Under the pieces are notes generated by a model, which saw nothing but the letters and a program-made list of their open reading frames with translations, made no database searches and was not told the origin of the DNA. A DNA stretch of 64,000 nt from Thermomonas carbonis (GTDB lineage: Bacteria > Pseudomonadota > Gammaproteobacteria > Xanthomonadales > Xanthomonadaceae): positions 2,142,001 through 2,206,000 of the forward strand of contig NZ_CP060719.1 of the NCBI RefSeq assembly GCF_014396975.1. Direction: 5' to 3'. Shown here piece by piece: positions 43,203 to 53,821 of this stretch (its first letter is position 1; every line of letters starts with the position of its first letter). The translations under genes were made by a program, and so were the position numbers.

Positions 43203-46097
43203 TCACCAGAGGTTGTATTCGAACAGCAGGCTGTAGGCACGGCCGCGCGGATCGGCGATGCGCGCTTCCCATGCGGCACCGGCGGCGAAGTCGTTCTGGT
43301 GCGCGGTGAACGGCGGATCCTTGTCGGTCAGGTTCTTGACCCCGAGGGTGACCTTGATGTCCTCGATGCCGCTCCAGCTGAGGCTGTAGTTGTAGGTGGT
43401 GTAGCCCTCCACCCGTGGCTTCCAGTTCGGCGGAATGTAACTGCCGTTGGCCACGCTGGGCGGTGGCTCGTCGAAGTAGCCGTCGCGGTGCATCTGACTG
43501 AGGTTGTGCGTCCAATCGCCGCGCGCGTAGCCGAAGTTGAGCGTGTGCTTCCAGCGGATCGGCAGGTTGAAGTAGCGCACGTACTTGCCGACCAGATTCG
43601 CGCTGTAGGGCAGGGTCTCCAGCGCCTTGGTCTTGAACATGGTGATCAGGCTGCCGTTGAGATTGACGTTCCAGCGCCCGCCGGCCACTTCGCCGTTGAG
43701 GTTGGCATCCACCTCCACGCCGCGCATCAGGCTGCCGCCGGAATTGATGTAGCGGCGATCGATCGCCACCACTTCACCGCCCTCGCGGATCCAGTTGTCC
43801 CGGAACAGGTCGTAGTAATCGATCAGTGTCTGCCGCGGCGCGGCGCGGATGGTGCTTTCGCGTTCGATCTCCCACCAATCCAGCGCGATGTTGAACTGCG
43901 ACATCGGCGAATACACTAGGCCGAAGCTCATCTGCTCGGACTCTTCCGGTGCAAGGGCCGCGTTGCCGCCGAACAGCTCGACCGGGCGGATGACGTCGCA
44001 GCCGGCCACGTTCGGGTTGGCGATCCCGCTCGGGCAGGTTTCCGGATCGGCCAGATCCAGGCCGACGTACTGCACTTCGCTCAGGCCGTTGAACAGCTGG
44101 TTGAAGTTGGGCACCTTGAAGCCGGTGCTGTAGGCACCGCGGAACAGCAGCGATTCGAGCGGCCGATACTTGAACGAGACCTTGGGGTTGGTGGTGCCGC
44201 CGAAGCCGCTGTAGTCGTCGTAGCGGCCGGCCAGGTTGATGTCGAAGTTCTTGAACACCGGCAGGTTCAACTCGACGAACACCGCCCTGATGTCGCGGCT
44301 GACATTGCCGAGCGCGTTGGCATCGTCGAACGGGGCGTTGAATACCACGCGCTTGTCGGCGCGCTGGTCGCCGTCGAAACGGAACTCCTCGCGGCGCAGG
44401 TCGATACCGGCCGCCATCGCGATGTTGCCGCCGGGGAGCTTGAACCAGGGCAGCTCGCCGGACACCGAGGCATCCAGCGAGGTCACGATCGACTCGCCGC
44501 CGTACAGCTTCACGCCTGCCGCGGACGCTGCATCCAGTGCCGCCATCGCCGCCGCCGACTGCTCCTGGCCGGGTGCGAGGAACGGATTGATCAGGCCGCT
44601 GCCGAGCGCGGCCTTCAGCGCATCGGTGTAGTGGAAGCCGGTGCCGAGGATGGATTCCGACTTGCTCGAGCCGCGGGTCAGGCCGACGTCGTAGTTCCAG
44701 TCGCCGACCAGGCCGCCGATGCCGGCGACGAAGCGGTAGGACTTGGTGGTGGTTTCGATCTGGCGCGGGCCGCAGGCTTCGCAGCGCCAGCGGTAGGCAA
44801 TCCGCTGGCCGTAGTCGAGTTGCCCTGCGCCGAAGTACCCGGCCAATGCGTTGTAGACGGCGTCGTAGGTGGCCTTGGTATCGGGCGTGAGCGGATACCA
44901 GGTGGTCGGGCCGAGTGCCGTCGCTGCGGTAGACGTGCTGGACGAGATCTGGTTCGGCTCGAAGGTCTTGGCCACGTCGACCTTGGACGCGGTCATCTCC
45001 ACGTAGGCTTCGTGGGTGGTGCCGATGCGGAAGGTGGCGCGACCGATGAAGTCGATGCTGTCCTGCGGCTGCTGGATCACTGCCGCGGCCGGGTAATCCC
45101 AGGCGCAGGCATATTTCGAGGCCGCCGAGTTCCAGATCCGGTAGGCGTACGGGCCCATGTCATCGCCGGCGTTCTCGCAGCCGGCCCCACCCGGCAGGGC
45201 GTACGGGTTGACTGCGGTCAGGCGCGTGGCGTTGCCCGGTTCGAGGACACCATTCTTGAGCAGGCTTGTCGCACCAACGCCGGTGCTGCCCAGGCTGAAC
45301 ACGTTGGCGAACGGCGTGCCGCGGGTGTCCGGGGACAGGCCGCGATCGGGCTGGAAGGTATTGGAGAAGTCGCGGTCGCTGCCGCGCAGGATGGTGTTTC
45401 GCTTGAGGCTGATCGTGCCGAACGCATTCCAGCCGTCCTTCTCGAGGTCGCCGGTGCCGAACAGGATGCTGCCGCGCTGGACGTTGCCGCCGCCGGCCTC
45501 GGTGTAGTCGACGAAGGCCGAGACCTGCGCGCCCTGGAAGTCGCGCTTGGTGATGAAGTTGATCACGCCGCCGATCGCGTCGGTGCCGTAGATCGCGGAG
45601 GCACCGTCGCGCAGCACTTCGACGCGCTCGATCGCGGCGAACGGGATCGCGTTGAGATCGACCGCGCGGCCCTTCAGGCCGTGGGTCGCCACGCGGCGGC
45701 CGTTGAGCAACACCAGCGTCGCATCCGCACCCTGGCCGCGCAGGTTGGCGCCGGACACGCCGTTGTTGCCGCGCTGTTCCTCGCTGACGATGCCGCCGTT
45801 GCTGGCCAGGTTGTCCGAGCCGTTGCCGGCGATGTTCAGCTGCATCAGCAACTGCTCGGCCGAACTGATGCCGGCGGCGTCGATCTGTTCCTTGCTGAAG
45901 GAGGTGATCGGCAGCGACTCTTCGGCATCGGCGCGGCGGATGCGCGAGCCGGTGACGGTCACCTGGTCGAGGGTTTTCATCGCCGGTGTGGAGGGCGTGG
46001 TGCCGGCCTCCTGCGCCTGGACGGCGACAGGCGCGGCGAGCGCCACCAGCAAAGCAGCGCAGAGACGATGGACAGCGGGCGTGGTGTTGGCAGGCAT
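43203..46097 (-). CDS. TonB-dependent outer-membrane receptor
   Basis: 964 aa. The signal peptide is about 1-28 (ending VQAQ). A TonB-box-like segment (LDQVTVTGSRI) precedes the plug domain (about 60-170) with the typical GANLRGQGADATLVLLNGRRV and IERVEVLRDGASAIYGTDAIGGVINFIT. The rest is a 22-strand barrel with a final RAYSLLFEYNLW. The type imports large or scarce nutrients using TonB-ExbBD energy; the substrate cannot be told. No transcriptional regulator or enzyme is adjacent. It has its own promoter and structured leader. Confidence 0.95.
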   Translation of the reverse strand: MPANTTPAVHRLCAALLVALAAPVAVQAQEAGTTPSTPAMKTLDQVTVTGSRIRRADAEESLPITSFSKEQIDAAGISSAEQLLMQLNIAGNGSDNLASNGGIVSEEQRGNNGVSGANLRGQGADATLVLLNGRRVATHGLKGRAVDLNAIPFAAIERVEVLRDGASAIYGTDAIGGVINFITKRDFQGAQVSAFVDYTEAGGGNVQRGSILFGTGDLEKDGWNAFGTISLKRNTILRGSDRDFSNTFQPDRGLSPDTRGTPFANVFSLGSTGVGATSLLKNGVLEPGNATRLTAVNPYALPGGAGCENAGDDMGPYAYRIWNSAASKYACAWDYPAAAVIQQPQDSIDFIGRATFRIGTTHEAYVEMTASKVDVAKTFEPNQISSSTSTAATALGPTTWYPLTPDTKATYDAVYNALAGYFGAGQLDYGQRIAYRWRCEACGPRQIETTTKSYRFVAGIGGLVGDWNYDVGLTRGSSKSESILGTGFHYTDALKAALGSGLINPFLAPGQEQSAAAMAALDAASAAGVKLYGGESIVTSLDASVSGELPWFKLPGGNIAMAAGIDLRREEFRFDGDQRADKRVVFNAPFDDANALGNVSRDIRAVFVELNLPVFKNFDINLAGRYDDYSGFGGTTNPKVSFKYRPLESLLFRGAYSTGFKVPNFNQLFNGLSEVQYVGLDLADPETCPSGIANPNVAGCDVIRPVELFGGNAALAPEESEQMSFGLVYSPMSQFNIALDWWEIERESTIRAAPRQTLIDYYDLFRDNWIREGGEVVAIDRRYINSGGSLMRGVEVDANLNGEVAGGRWNVNLNGSLITMFKTKALETLPYSANLVGKYVRYFNLPIRWKHTLNFGYARGDWTHNLSQMHRDGYFDEPPPSVANGSYIPPNWKPRVEGYTTYNYSLSWSGIEDIKVTLGVKNLTDKDPPFTAHQNDFAAGAAWEARIADPRGRAYSLLFEYNLW

Positions 46098-46125
46098 GCA
46101 GAGTTCCCCGGTTGGCGATGCGAAC

Positions 46126-46189
46126 CGGTGACCCTGTCTCCTGAAGTGTCAGTGGCGCCCCATCCCCAGGGCACCGCGCAGGGTCACCG
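46126..46189 (-). other. Nested stem-loop in the TonB receptor leader
   Basis: On the minus strand, CGGTGACCCTG and CAGGGTCACCG form an 11-bp perfect outer stem. Inside it GGTGCCC and GGGCGCC pair (one G-U) around TGGGGATG. A CACTGACACTTCAGGAGA strand joins the two. The element starts at about the predicted transcription start and ends 28 bases before the receptor ATG. Confidence 0.6.
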
Positions 46190-46191
46190 CG

Positions 46192-46227
46192 TCACAGGAC
46201 TGTAACGCCTCCTGTGAGCGGTGTCTG
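46192..46227 (-). promoter_or_regulatory. Candidate TonB receptor promoter with overlapping palindrome
   Basis: Minus-strand CAGACA (46227-46222), 17-base spacer, TACAGT (46204-46199). The perfect inverted repeat TCACAGGA-N10-TCCTGTGA (46217-46192) spans the -10 box and the predicted start, the position of a repressor operator. It could alternatively act as the gcvP terminator. Confidence 0.45.
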
Positions 46228-46237
46228 CCATCCCGGG

Positions 46238-49171
<2,934 letters not shown>

Positions 49172-49227
49172 GGCGGCATCCGTGGGCGCTTTCGTGTCGA
49201 AGCACGTGGCGCGTGAGTGGGATGCCC

Positions 49228-49345
49228 GTCTCTGTCCTTTCGCCTGAGAGTTTGAACCGGCGCGGCCCGGGGAGGGAGGCGGTGCCGGTCTTGCCCCTTC
49301 GGCGCCGGCCACGCATCGTCCGATGCTGCCGATCTCTCCAGAGTG
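49228..49345 (-). ncRNA. Glycine riboswitch upstream of gcvP
   Basis: The minus strand reads CTCTGGAGAGATCGG, then GGCGCCGAAGGGGCAA, and AAACTCTCAGGCGAAAGGAC with AGAG, in the order of the gcvT-motif glycine aptamer. Only one complete aptamer is visible. It lies about 57 bases before the gcvP ATG. The remaining bases up to the MFS gene at 49505 (about 160) hold no coding frame. Confidence 0.92.
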
Positions 49346-49504
49346 TAGTCACACGGCGGTCACTGGCCTGAGCGATTCCGGGCGGTTGCGCCTTCGGCAG
49401 CGCACAAGGCCCAAGGGCCCGCGCGCTTCTTCCACCGTGCCTCGGCAGTATACAACCGCAGCAGCTTTGACCGGTCGGCGACGGTGGCTGCGTAGGATGC
49501 AACG

Positions 49505-50752
49505 ATGACCGAGCCCGTGCGTCCCTCCAATCGTCGGCTGGCCCTGATCCTGGGCGGGTTGGCGATGTTCGGACCGTTCTCGATCGACACCATCTTCCCC
49601 GCCTTCCCGCAGATCGCCGAGCAGTTGGGTGCGGACAAGGTGGGGATGCAGCAGACCATCAGCGTCTACCTGCTGGCCTACGCGGCGATGAGCCTGGTGC
49701 ACGGCCCGTTGTCCGATGCGATCGGCCGTCGGCCGGTGATCCTGGCGGGTCTGGTGGTGTTCGCGCTGGCGTCGGTGGGCTGCGCCTTGTCGACCTCGCT
49801 GCCGATGCTGCTGTCGTTCCGTGCGCTGCAGGGATTCAGCGCCGGCGTGGGGCTGATCGTCGGCCGTGCGGTGGTCCGCGACGTGCTGCACGGCCACGAT
49901 GCGCAGCGGCTGATGAGCCAGGTCTCGATGATCTTCGGCATCGCGCCGGCAGTGGCGCCCATCATTGGCGGCTGGCTGCTCGGCTGGCAGCGCTGGCCGG
50001 GCATCTTCTGGTTCCTCGCCGCGTTCGCGGTTGGCCTGATCGCGGTGGTCTGGCGCGGCTTGCCGGAAACCCATCCGCCGGCCTCGCGGCTGCCACTGGA
50101 GGCGCGCCCCTTGTTGCGCGCCTACGCCATCATCCTGCGCCGGCCGCGCTTCCTCCGTCTCACCCTGGCCGGTGCGCTCAACTTCGGCGCGCTGTTCCTG
50201 TACATCGCCTCCGCGCCGGCCTTTGTCATCGACATGCTGCGACTGGGCGAGCGCGACTTCGGCTGGTTCTTCATCCCGATGATCGGCGGGATGATGCTCG
50301 GCGCGTTCGTGTCCGGGCGCGCGGCGGGACGCATCGACGGCCAGCGCCTGGCCAACATCGGCTTCGCGTGTTGCGGCATCGCCACGCTGATCAACATCGG
50401 CTACAACCTGCTGGTCGATGACCATGCATTGCCTTGGGCGGTGCTGCCGATCAGCCTCAATGCCTTCGGCATCGCGCTGGTGTTCCCGATCGTGACCCTG
50501 GCGATCCTCGACATGTATCCGCACCAGCGCGGCAGCGCGTCGTCGCTGCAGGCGTTCGTGGGCCTGCTGCTGAACGTGGTGATCGCCGGGATCTTGTCGC
50601 CGATGCTCAGCCACGATGCGCTGTCGCTGGCGCTGGGCGCAGGCCTTTTCACCTTGGCTGGTTGGCTGTTCTGGCGCTGGGAGAACCTGGCGACGCGGCG
50701 CACCCTGCGGGTGCCGAAGTCGCCCGCGGGAATGGAACCTACCGAGCTCTGA
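49505..50752 (+). CDS. Bcr/CflA family multidrug efflux MFS transporter
   Basis: 415 aa with 12 membrane helices. FGPFSIDTIFPAFPQIAEQL is the Bcr/CflA N-terminus (F-S-x-D-x-Y/F-x-P-xxP), and GPLSDAIGRRPVILAGL is motif A. RALQGFSAGVGLIVGRAVVRD is motif B-like, and APAVAPIIGGWL follows. It exports drugs or small metabolites by proton antiport across the inner membrane. Its last 14 bases overlap the end of the convergent APC transporter gene. Confidence 0.92.
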   Translation: MTEPVRPSNRRLALILGGLAMFGPFSIDTIFPAFPQIAEQLGADKVGMQQTISVYLLAYAAMSLVHGPLSDAIGRRPVILAGLVVFALASVGCALSTSLPMLLSFRALQGFSAGVGLIVGRAVVRDVLHGHDAQRLMSQVSMIFGIAPAVAPIIGGWLLGWQRWPGIFWFLAAFAVGLIAVVWRGLPETHPPASRLPLEARPLLRAYAIILRRPRFLRLTLAGALNFGALFLYIASAPAFVIDMLRLGERDFGWFFIPMIGGMMLGAFVSGRAAGRIDGQRLANIGFACCGIATLINIGYNLLVDDHALPWAVLPISLNAFGIALVFPIVTLAILDMYPHQRGSASSLQAFVGLLLNVVIAGILSPMLSHDALSLALGAGLFTLAGWLFWRWENLATRRTLRVPKSPAGMEPTEL

Positions 50753-52046
50753 CCCGGCGCATCCACAGCAAGACCGGCACGCCCGCCAGCAGCAGGACCA
50801 TGCCCCAGGCCAGTGCCTCGCTGCCTGCACCGCTCAGCGCATACAGGCTGTACACCAGCGCCAATGCCGCGACCACGCGCCCGCCGTGGCCTGCGCCGCT
50901 GCGCAGCCAGGCCGCGCTGCTGGCGGCGTACGGCAGCAGGATCGCCGAGGTCGAGATCAACAGGATGAAAGTGAACAACTCGACCAGCGAGCGGCTGTAG
51001 CTGGCGATCACCAGCACCGTGGCCAGCACGCTGCCGACGATGATCCCGAACGCGGGCGTGCCATTGCGATCGAGCCGCGCGAATGCGCGCGGGAACAGGC
51101 CGTCGCCGGCCGCGGCCAACGACACCTGCGCGCAGACCATGATCCAGCCGTTGATCGCACCGAAGGTGGACACCGCGGCCAACACCGCGATGCCGAGCGC
51201 CGCGCCCGGTCCCCACACGCGGCTTGCGGCTTCCGCCATCGGCGCGCCGGAGCCCTTGAGCACCTCGGTCGGCACCAGTCCGATCACTACGGTGCAGGCG
51301 AGGATGGTGGCGACGCCGGCCAGCAGGGTGCCAAGCAACGTGGCGCGCGGAATCGTGCGTTCGGGGTCGCGGATCGAGCCTGCGGGCACCGTGGCCACTT
51401 CCAGTCCGCACAGCGCCCACATCGTCAGGATCACCGTCGTGTTGGCAACGCTGGGGAGGGTCGCACCGCTGGGATTGAACGGCACGTAGTTGCCGGAATC
51501 GACGAACCACAGGGCGACGACGCCGAACAACAGCAGCGGCAAGAGCTTCAACGCGGTGGCGACCACCTGCAGGCGTCCGGCCTGACGCAACCCGACCAGG
51601 TTCACGCCGGTGCACACCCACAGCGCGATCAACGCACACGTCGCCGCGCGCACGGGCGTTGCGGTCAATGCCGGGAAGATCGCGCCCATGCTGCCGGCGA
51701 AGGCGACCGCGATCGCGGCCATGCCGGACCAGATCGAGATCCAGTAGCTCCAGGCGATGCCGAAGCCGGCGACGTCGCCGAACGAGCGGCGCACGTAGGC
51801 ATACGGTCCGCCCGTGCACGGCCAATGCACCGCGAGCTTGGCGAACGTGGCAGCCAGCATCAGCGCACCGCACAGGGCGATGCCCCAGCCGACCAGGCTG
51901 GCAGCGCCGTAGGGTGCGAGTGCCGCCGGCAACAGGAACACGCCGCTGCCGATCATGCTGCCGACGACCAAGGCGGTGGCCATCCACAGGCCAAGCGGTC
52001 TGGCTTGTGTCCCGGGATCGATGCTGGTCGATGGCGACTCGGACAT
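50739..52046 (-). CDS. APC-superfamily amino-acid transporter
   Basis: 435 aa, about 12 membrane helices. The N-terminus GLWMATALVVGSMIGSGVFLLPAAL holds the unwound TM1 substrate motif GSMIGSGVF, as in arginine/agmatine and putrescine exchangers, and GGPYAYVRRSFGDVAGF follows. TMWALCGLEVATVPAGSIRDPERTIPRAT is the TM6 region. It imports or exchanges an amino acid or amine across the inner membrane. It lies 30 bases downstream of a Rieske oxygenase on the same strand, so the pair may handle one compound; the substrate is unknown. Confidence 0.9.
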   Translation of the reverse strand: MSESPSTSIDPGTQARPLGLWMATALVVGSMIGSGVFLLPAALAPYGAASLVGWGIALCGALMLAATFAKLAVHWPCTGGPYAYVRRSFGDVAGFGIAWSYWISIWSGMAAIAVAFAGSMGAIFPALTATPVRAATCALIALWVCTGVNLVGLRQAGRLQVVATALKLLPLLLFGVVALWFVDSGNYVPFNPSGATLPSVANTTVILTMWALCGLEVATVPAGSIRDPERTIPRATLLGTLLAGVATILACTVVIGLVPTEVLKGSGAPMAEAASRVWGPGAALGIAVLAAVSTFGAINGWIMVCAQVSLAAAGDGLFPRAFARLDRNGTPAFGIIVGSVLATVLVIASYSRSLVELFTFILLISTSAILLPYAASSAAWLRSGAGHGGRVVAALALVYSLYALSGAGSEALAWGMVLLLAGVPVLLWMRRVRAR

Positions 52047-52076
52047 GCGTGGTTCCCGGTTGGATTCGTGTGGCGA

Positions 52077-53162
52077 TCAGGCGTCGGGCGACGACTGTCG
52101 ATAGGCCGCGCGCAGCATCTCATGGAAGTGATGCACGCCCGATTCGCGCAGCGGGTTCAGGCGGCCCGGCACGTAACTACCTGACGCGAAGCCGCGCTGC
52201 ACGTCCTCGCAGATGCCCAGGTCCTCATGCTGAACTTCGTCGCTGAAGGACAGGTCGGCATCGCGACGGGCTTGGCCGGCGTCGCTGTCGTCGGGCGCGT
52301 AGTAACTGTCGAACAAGACGCGGCAACGATCCACGCCGAGCGGGATCACCGTATTGGTCTGCATGCGGCCGGGCAGGATATTGAGCATCGTGTTCGGCCA
52401 CAGCCAGTAGTACAGCGCGTCGCCATTGCCGTAGAGGGAGGCGTCGCTCTCGAGTGGGCTCCACTGCAGCGAATGCCAGCGTTCCAGTTCGGTGCGGTAA
52501 CTGCGGTAGTCGAGCAGGCGATTGAGACCCGGATGCACGTGCGGAACGTGGTAGCCCTCCAGGTAATTGTCGACGTAGACCTTCCAGTTGCAGGCGATGT
52601 CGTAGCTGGCGCGATGGTGGTTGCCGTAGCGTTCGAGGCCGCGATCGCCGCCGAGACGCGCATCGATGCCGGTGACGAAGGCATCGAAGTCCGGCGCGCG
52701 CGCGGCATCCACGGCGGCGAACACCAGGCCCTGCCAGACCCGTACCGCAAGTTGCGGCAGGCGGATGTCGGCGACATCGAAATCCTCGACGCCCTGCATT
52801 TCCGGCGCGGCGCGCAACTGGCCTTCCAGCGTGTAGGTCCAGCCGTGATAGCGGCAACGCAGCGACTTCGCCGCCAATCCGTCGCATTGCGCGATCGGTC
52901 CGGCGCGATGCCGGCAGACGTTGTGGAACACGCGGATGACATCGTCCCCGCCGCGCACCGCGAGCACCGGCAGGCCGGCGAAATCGGCGACCACGTGGTC
53001 GCCGGCATTCCGCAATTGCGACACATGCGCGACCAGTTGCCATGTGGCATCGAAGATCGAGGCGCGGTCGCGCGCCGTCATCGACGCGTCGACGTAGTAG
53101 CACGCCGGCAATGCCGTCGCGGTGGCGTGCGGTTGCGGGGCGAGTTCGACCGGATCGTTCAT
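52077..53162 (-). CDS. Rieske non-haem iron oxygenase, alpha subunit
   Basis: 361 aa. The [2Fe-2S] Rieske centre is C83-x-H85 (VCRHRAG) and C103-x2-H106 (CRYHGWTY). The mononuclear iron site is in CNWKVYVDNYLEGYHVPHVH (H205, H210), with an Asp expected later. The NYLEGYHVPHVHPGL form is nearest to quaternary-amine or choline/carnitine/betaine monooxygenases rather than aromatic dioxygenases. It would hydroxylate or demethylate a substrate using O2 and electrons from a reductase not encoded here. Co-orientation with an APC transporter suggests an amino-acid-like substrate (inference). Confidence 0.88.
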   Translation of the reverse strand: MNDPVELAPQPHATATALPACYYVDASMTARDRASIFDATWQLVAHVSQLRNAGDHVVADFAGLPVLAVRGGDDVIRVFHNVCRHRAGPIAQCDGLAAKSLRCRYHGWTYTLEGQLRAAPEMQGVEDFDVADIRLPQLAVRVWQGLVFAAVDAARAPDFDAFVTGIDARLGGDRGLERYGNHHRASYDIACNWKVYVDNYLEGYHVPHVHPGLNRLLDYRSYRTELERWHSLQWSPLESDASLYGNGDALYYWLWPNTMLNILPGRMQTNTVIPLGVDRCRVLFDSYYAPDDSDAGQARRDADLSFSDEVQHEDLGICEDVQRGFASGSYVPGRLNPLRESGVHHFHEMLRAAYRQSSPDA

Positions 53163-53196
53163 GGCGGCAGTATCGCCCCGGTTCGGGAAAAGAAAA

Positions 53197-53214
53197 GGCC
53201 GGCTTGCGCCGGCC
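53197..53214 (-). terminator. Intrinsic terminator of the small secreted protein gene
   Basis: Minus strand GGCCGGC-GCAA-GCCGGCC followed by TTTTCTTTTC, 20 bases after the stop at 53235 and upstream of the Rieske gene. Confidence 0.8.
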
Positions 53215-53234
53215 CTTGCCTGTCGATTGCGGAT

Positions 53235-53573
53235 TCAGCTTCCGGAAGACAATTCCTTGGCCTCGGTCTTGCCTGCTTCCATCAATCGCGCACTGCCACC
53301 GGGACGCACCATGACGCTCTGAGCCGGGTCGATGGTCCCATCCTTGTGCATGACGACGATCTGGTAGTTGCCGGTTGGCACACGGCGGATCTGGAACTTG
53401 CCGTCCTTGTCGATCTTGAGTTCGCGCTTGAAGCCGGTATCGATGCCCGACACCACGACCGTGTCGCCGGTGACGGCCTCGCCCGTGATGTTGCCGGAGC
53501 TTGACTGGGCGGCGACTGCGAACGGCAGGGTGGCGGCGAGGAAGGCGAGGGCAAGGCGGTGGTTGCGGATCAT
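53235..53573 (-). CDS. Small secreted carboxypeptidase-regulatory-like (Oar N-terminal type) protein
   Basis: 112 aa from the ATG at 53571-53573; upstream in-frame sequence is hairpin-rich and not coding. The signal peptide is about 1-22 (ending AVAAQ). The mature part SSSGNITGEAVTGDTVVVSG followed by GFKRELKIDKDGKFQIRRVPTGNYQIVV is the Ig-like regulatory domain that xanthomonad Oar-type TonB receptors carry at their N-terminus. Here it stands alone with a short SARLMEAGKTEAKEL tail and no barrel. The function is unknown. Hairpins lie on both sides, so it is probably a single-gene unit. Confidence 0.75.
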   Translation of the reverse strand: MIRNHRLALAFLAATLPFAVAAQSSSGNITGEAVTGDTVVVSGIDTGFKRELKIDKDGKFQIRRVPTGNYQIVVMHKDGTIDPAQSVMVRPGGSARLMEAGKTEAKELSSGS

Positions 53574-53680
53574 GGTGAATATTCGCCGTGGGAGTTGGAT
53601 TGACGGTCGAGGTTGCCTGCCGACCATGAGACGGACAAGTGACTTTCGACATGCCGGAATCCCTGCATGTTCAAAAGCAT

Positions 53681-53705
53681 GAAGGCCGGCACAGGGCCGG
53701 CCTTC
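53681..53705 (-). terminator. Hairpin downstream of the M2 peptidase gene (distal)
   Basis: GAAGGCCGGC / GCCGGCCTTC, 10-bp perfect stem with a 5-base loop; on the minus strand ATGCTTTTG follows. Confidence 0.65.
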
Positions 53706-53762
53706 GCTTGATTCACCCGATCGCTGCCATTCATGGCGCAACAAGTTGGCTTGGGAGCGTCC

Positions 53763-53786
53763 TGCCCGGCCATCCATGGCCGGGCA
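53763..53786 (-). terminator. Hairpin downstream of the M2 peptidase gene (proximal)
   Basis: TGCCCGGCCAT / ATGGCCGGGCA, 11-base arms separated by CC, 35 bases after the M2 stop. There is no T-run. The stretch 53574-53821 otherwise holds nothing I can name. Confidence 0.55.
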
Positions 53787-53821
53787 TTCGCAATCCCGGC
53801 CGTTGCCGATAGGGCAAACGG

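Noticed and set aside
46126..46189. Cobalamin riboswitch before the TonB receptor
   Set aside because: CAGGAGA and GCCACTG resemble cobalamin-riboswitch pieces, but the element is far too short, the remaining core helices are missing, and the CAGG/CCTG hairpin of the B12 box is not formed.
49467..49498. Promoter TTGACC-TAGGAT before the MFS gene
   Set aside because: The spacer is 20 bases, outside the usual 16-18 range.
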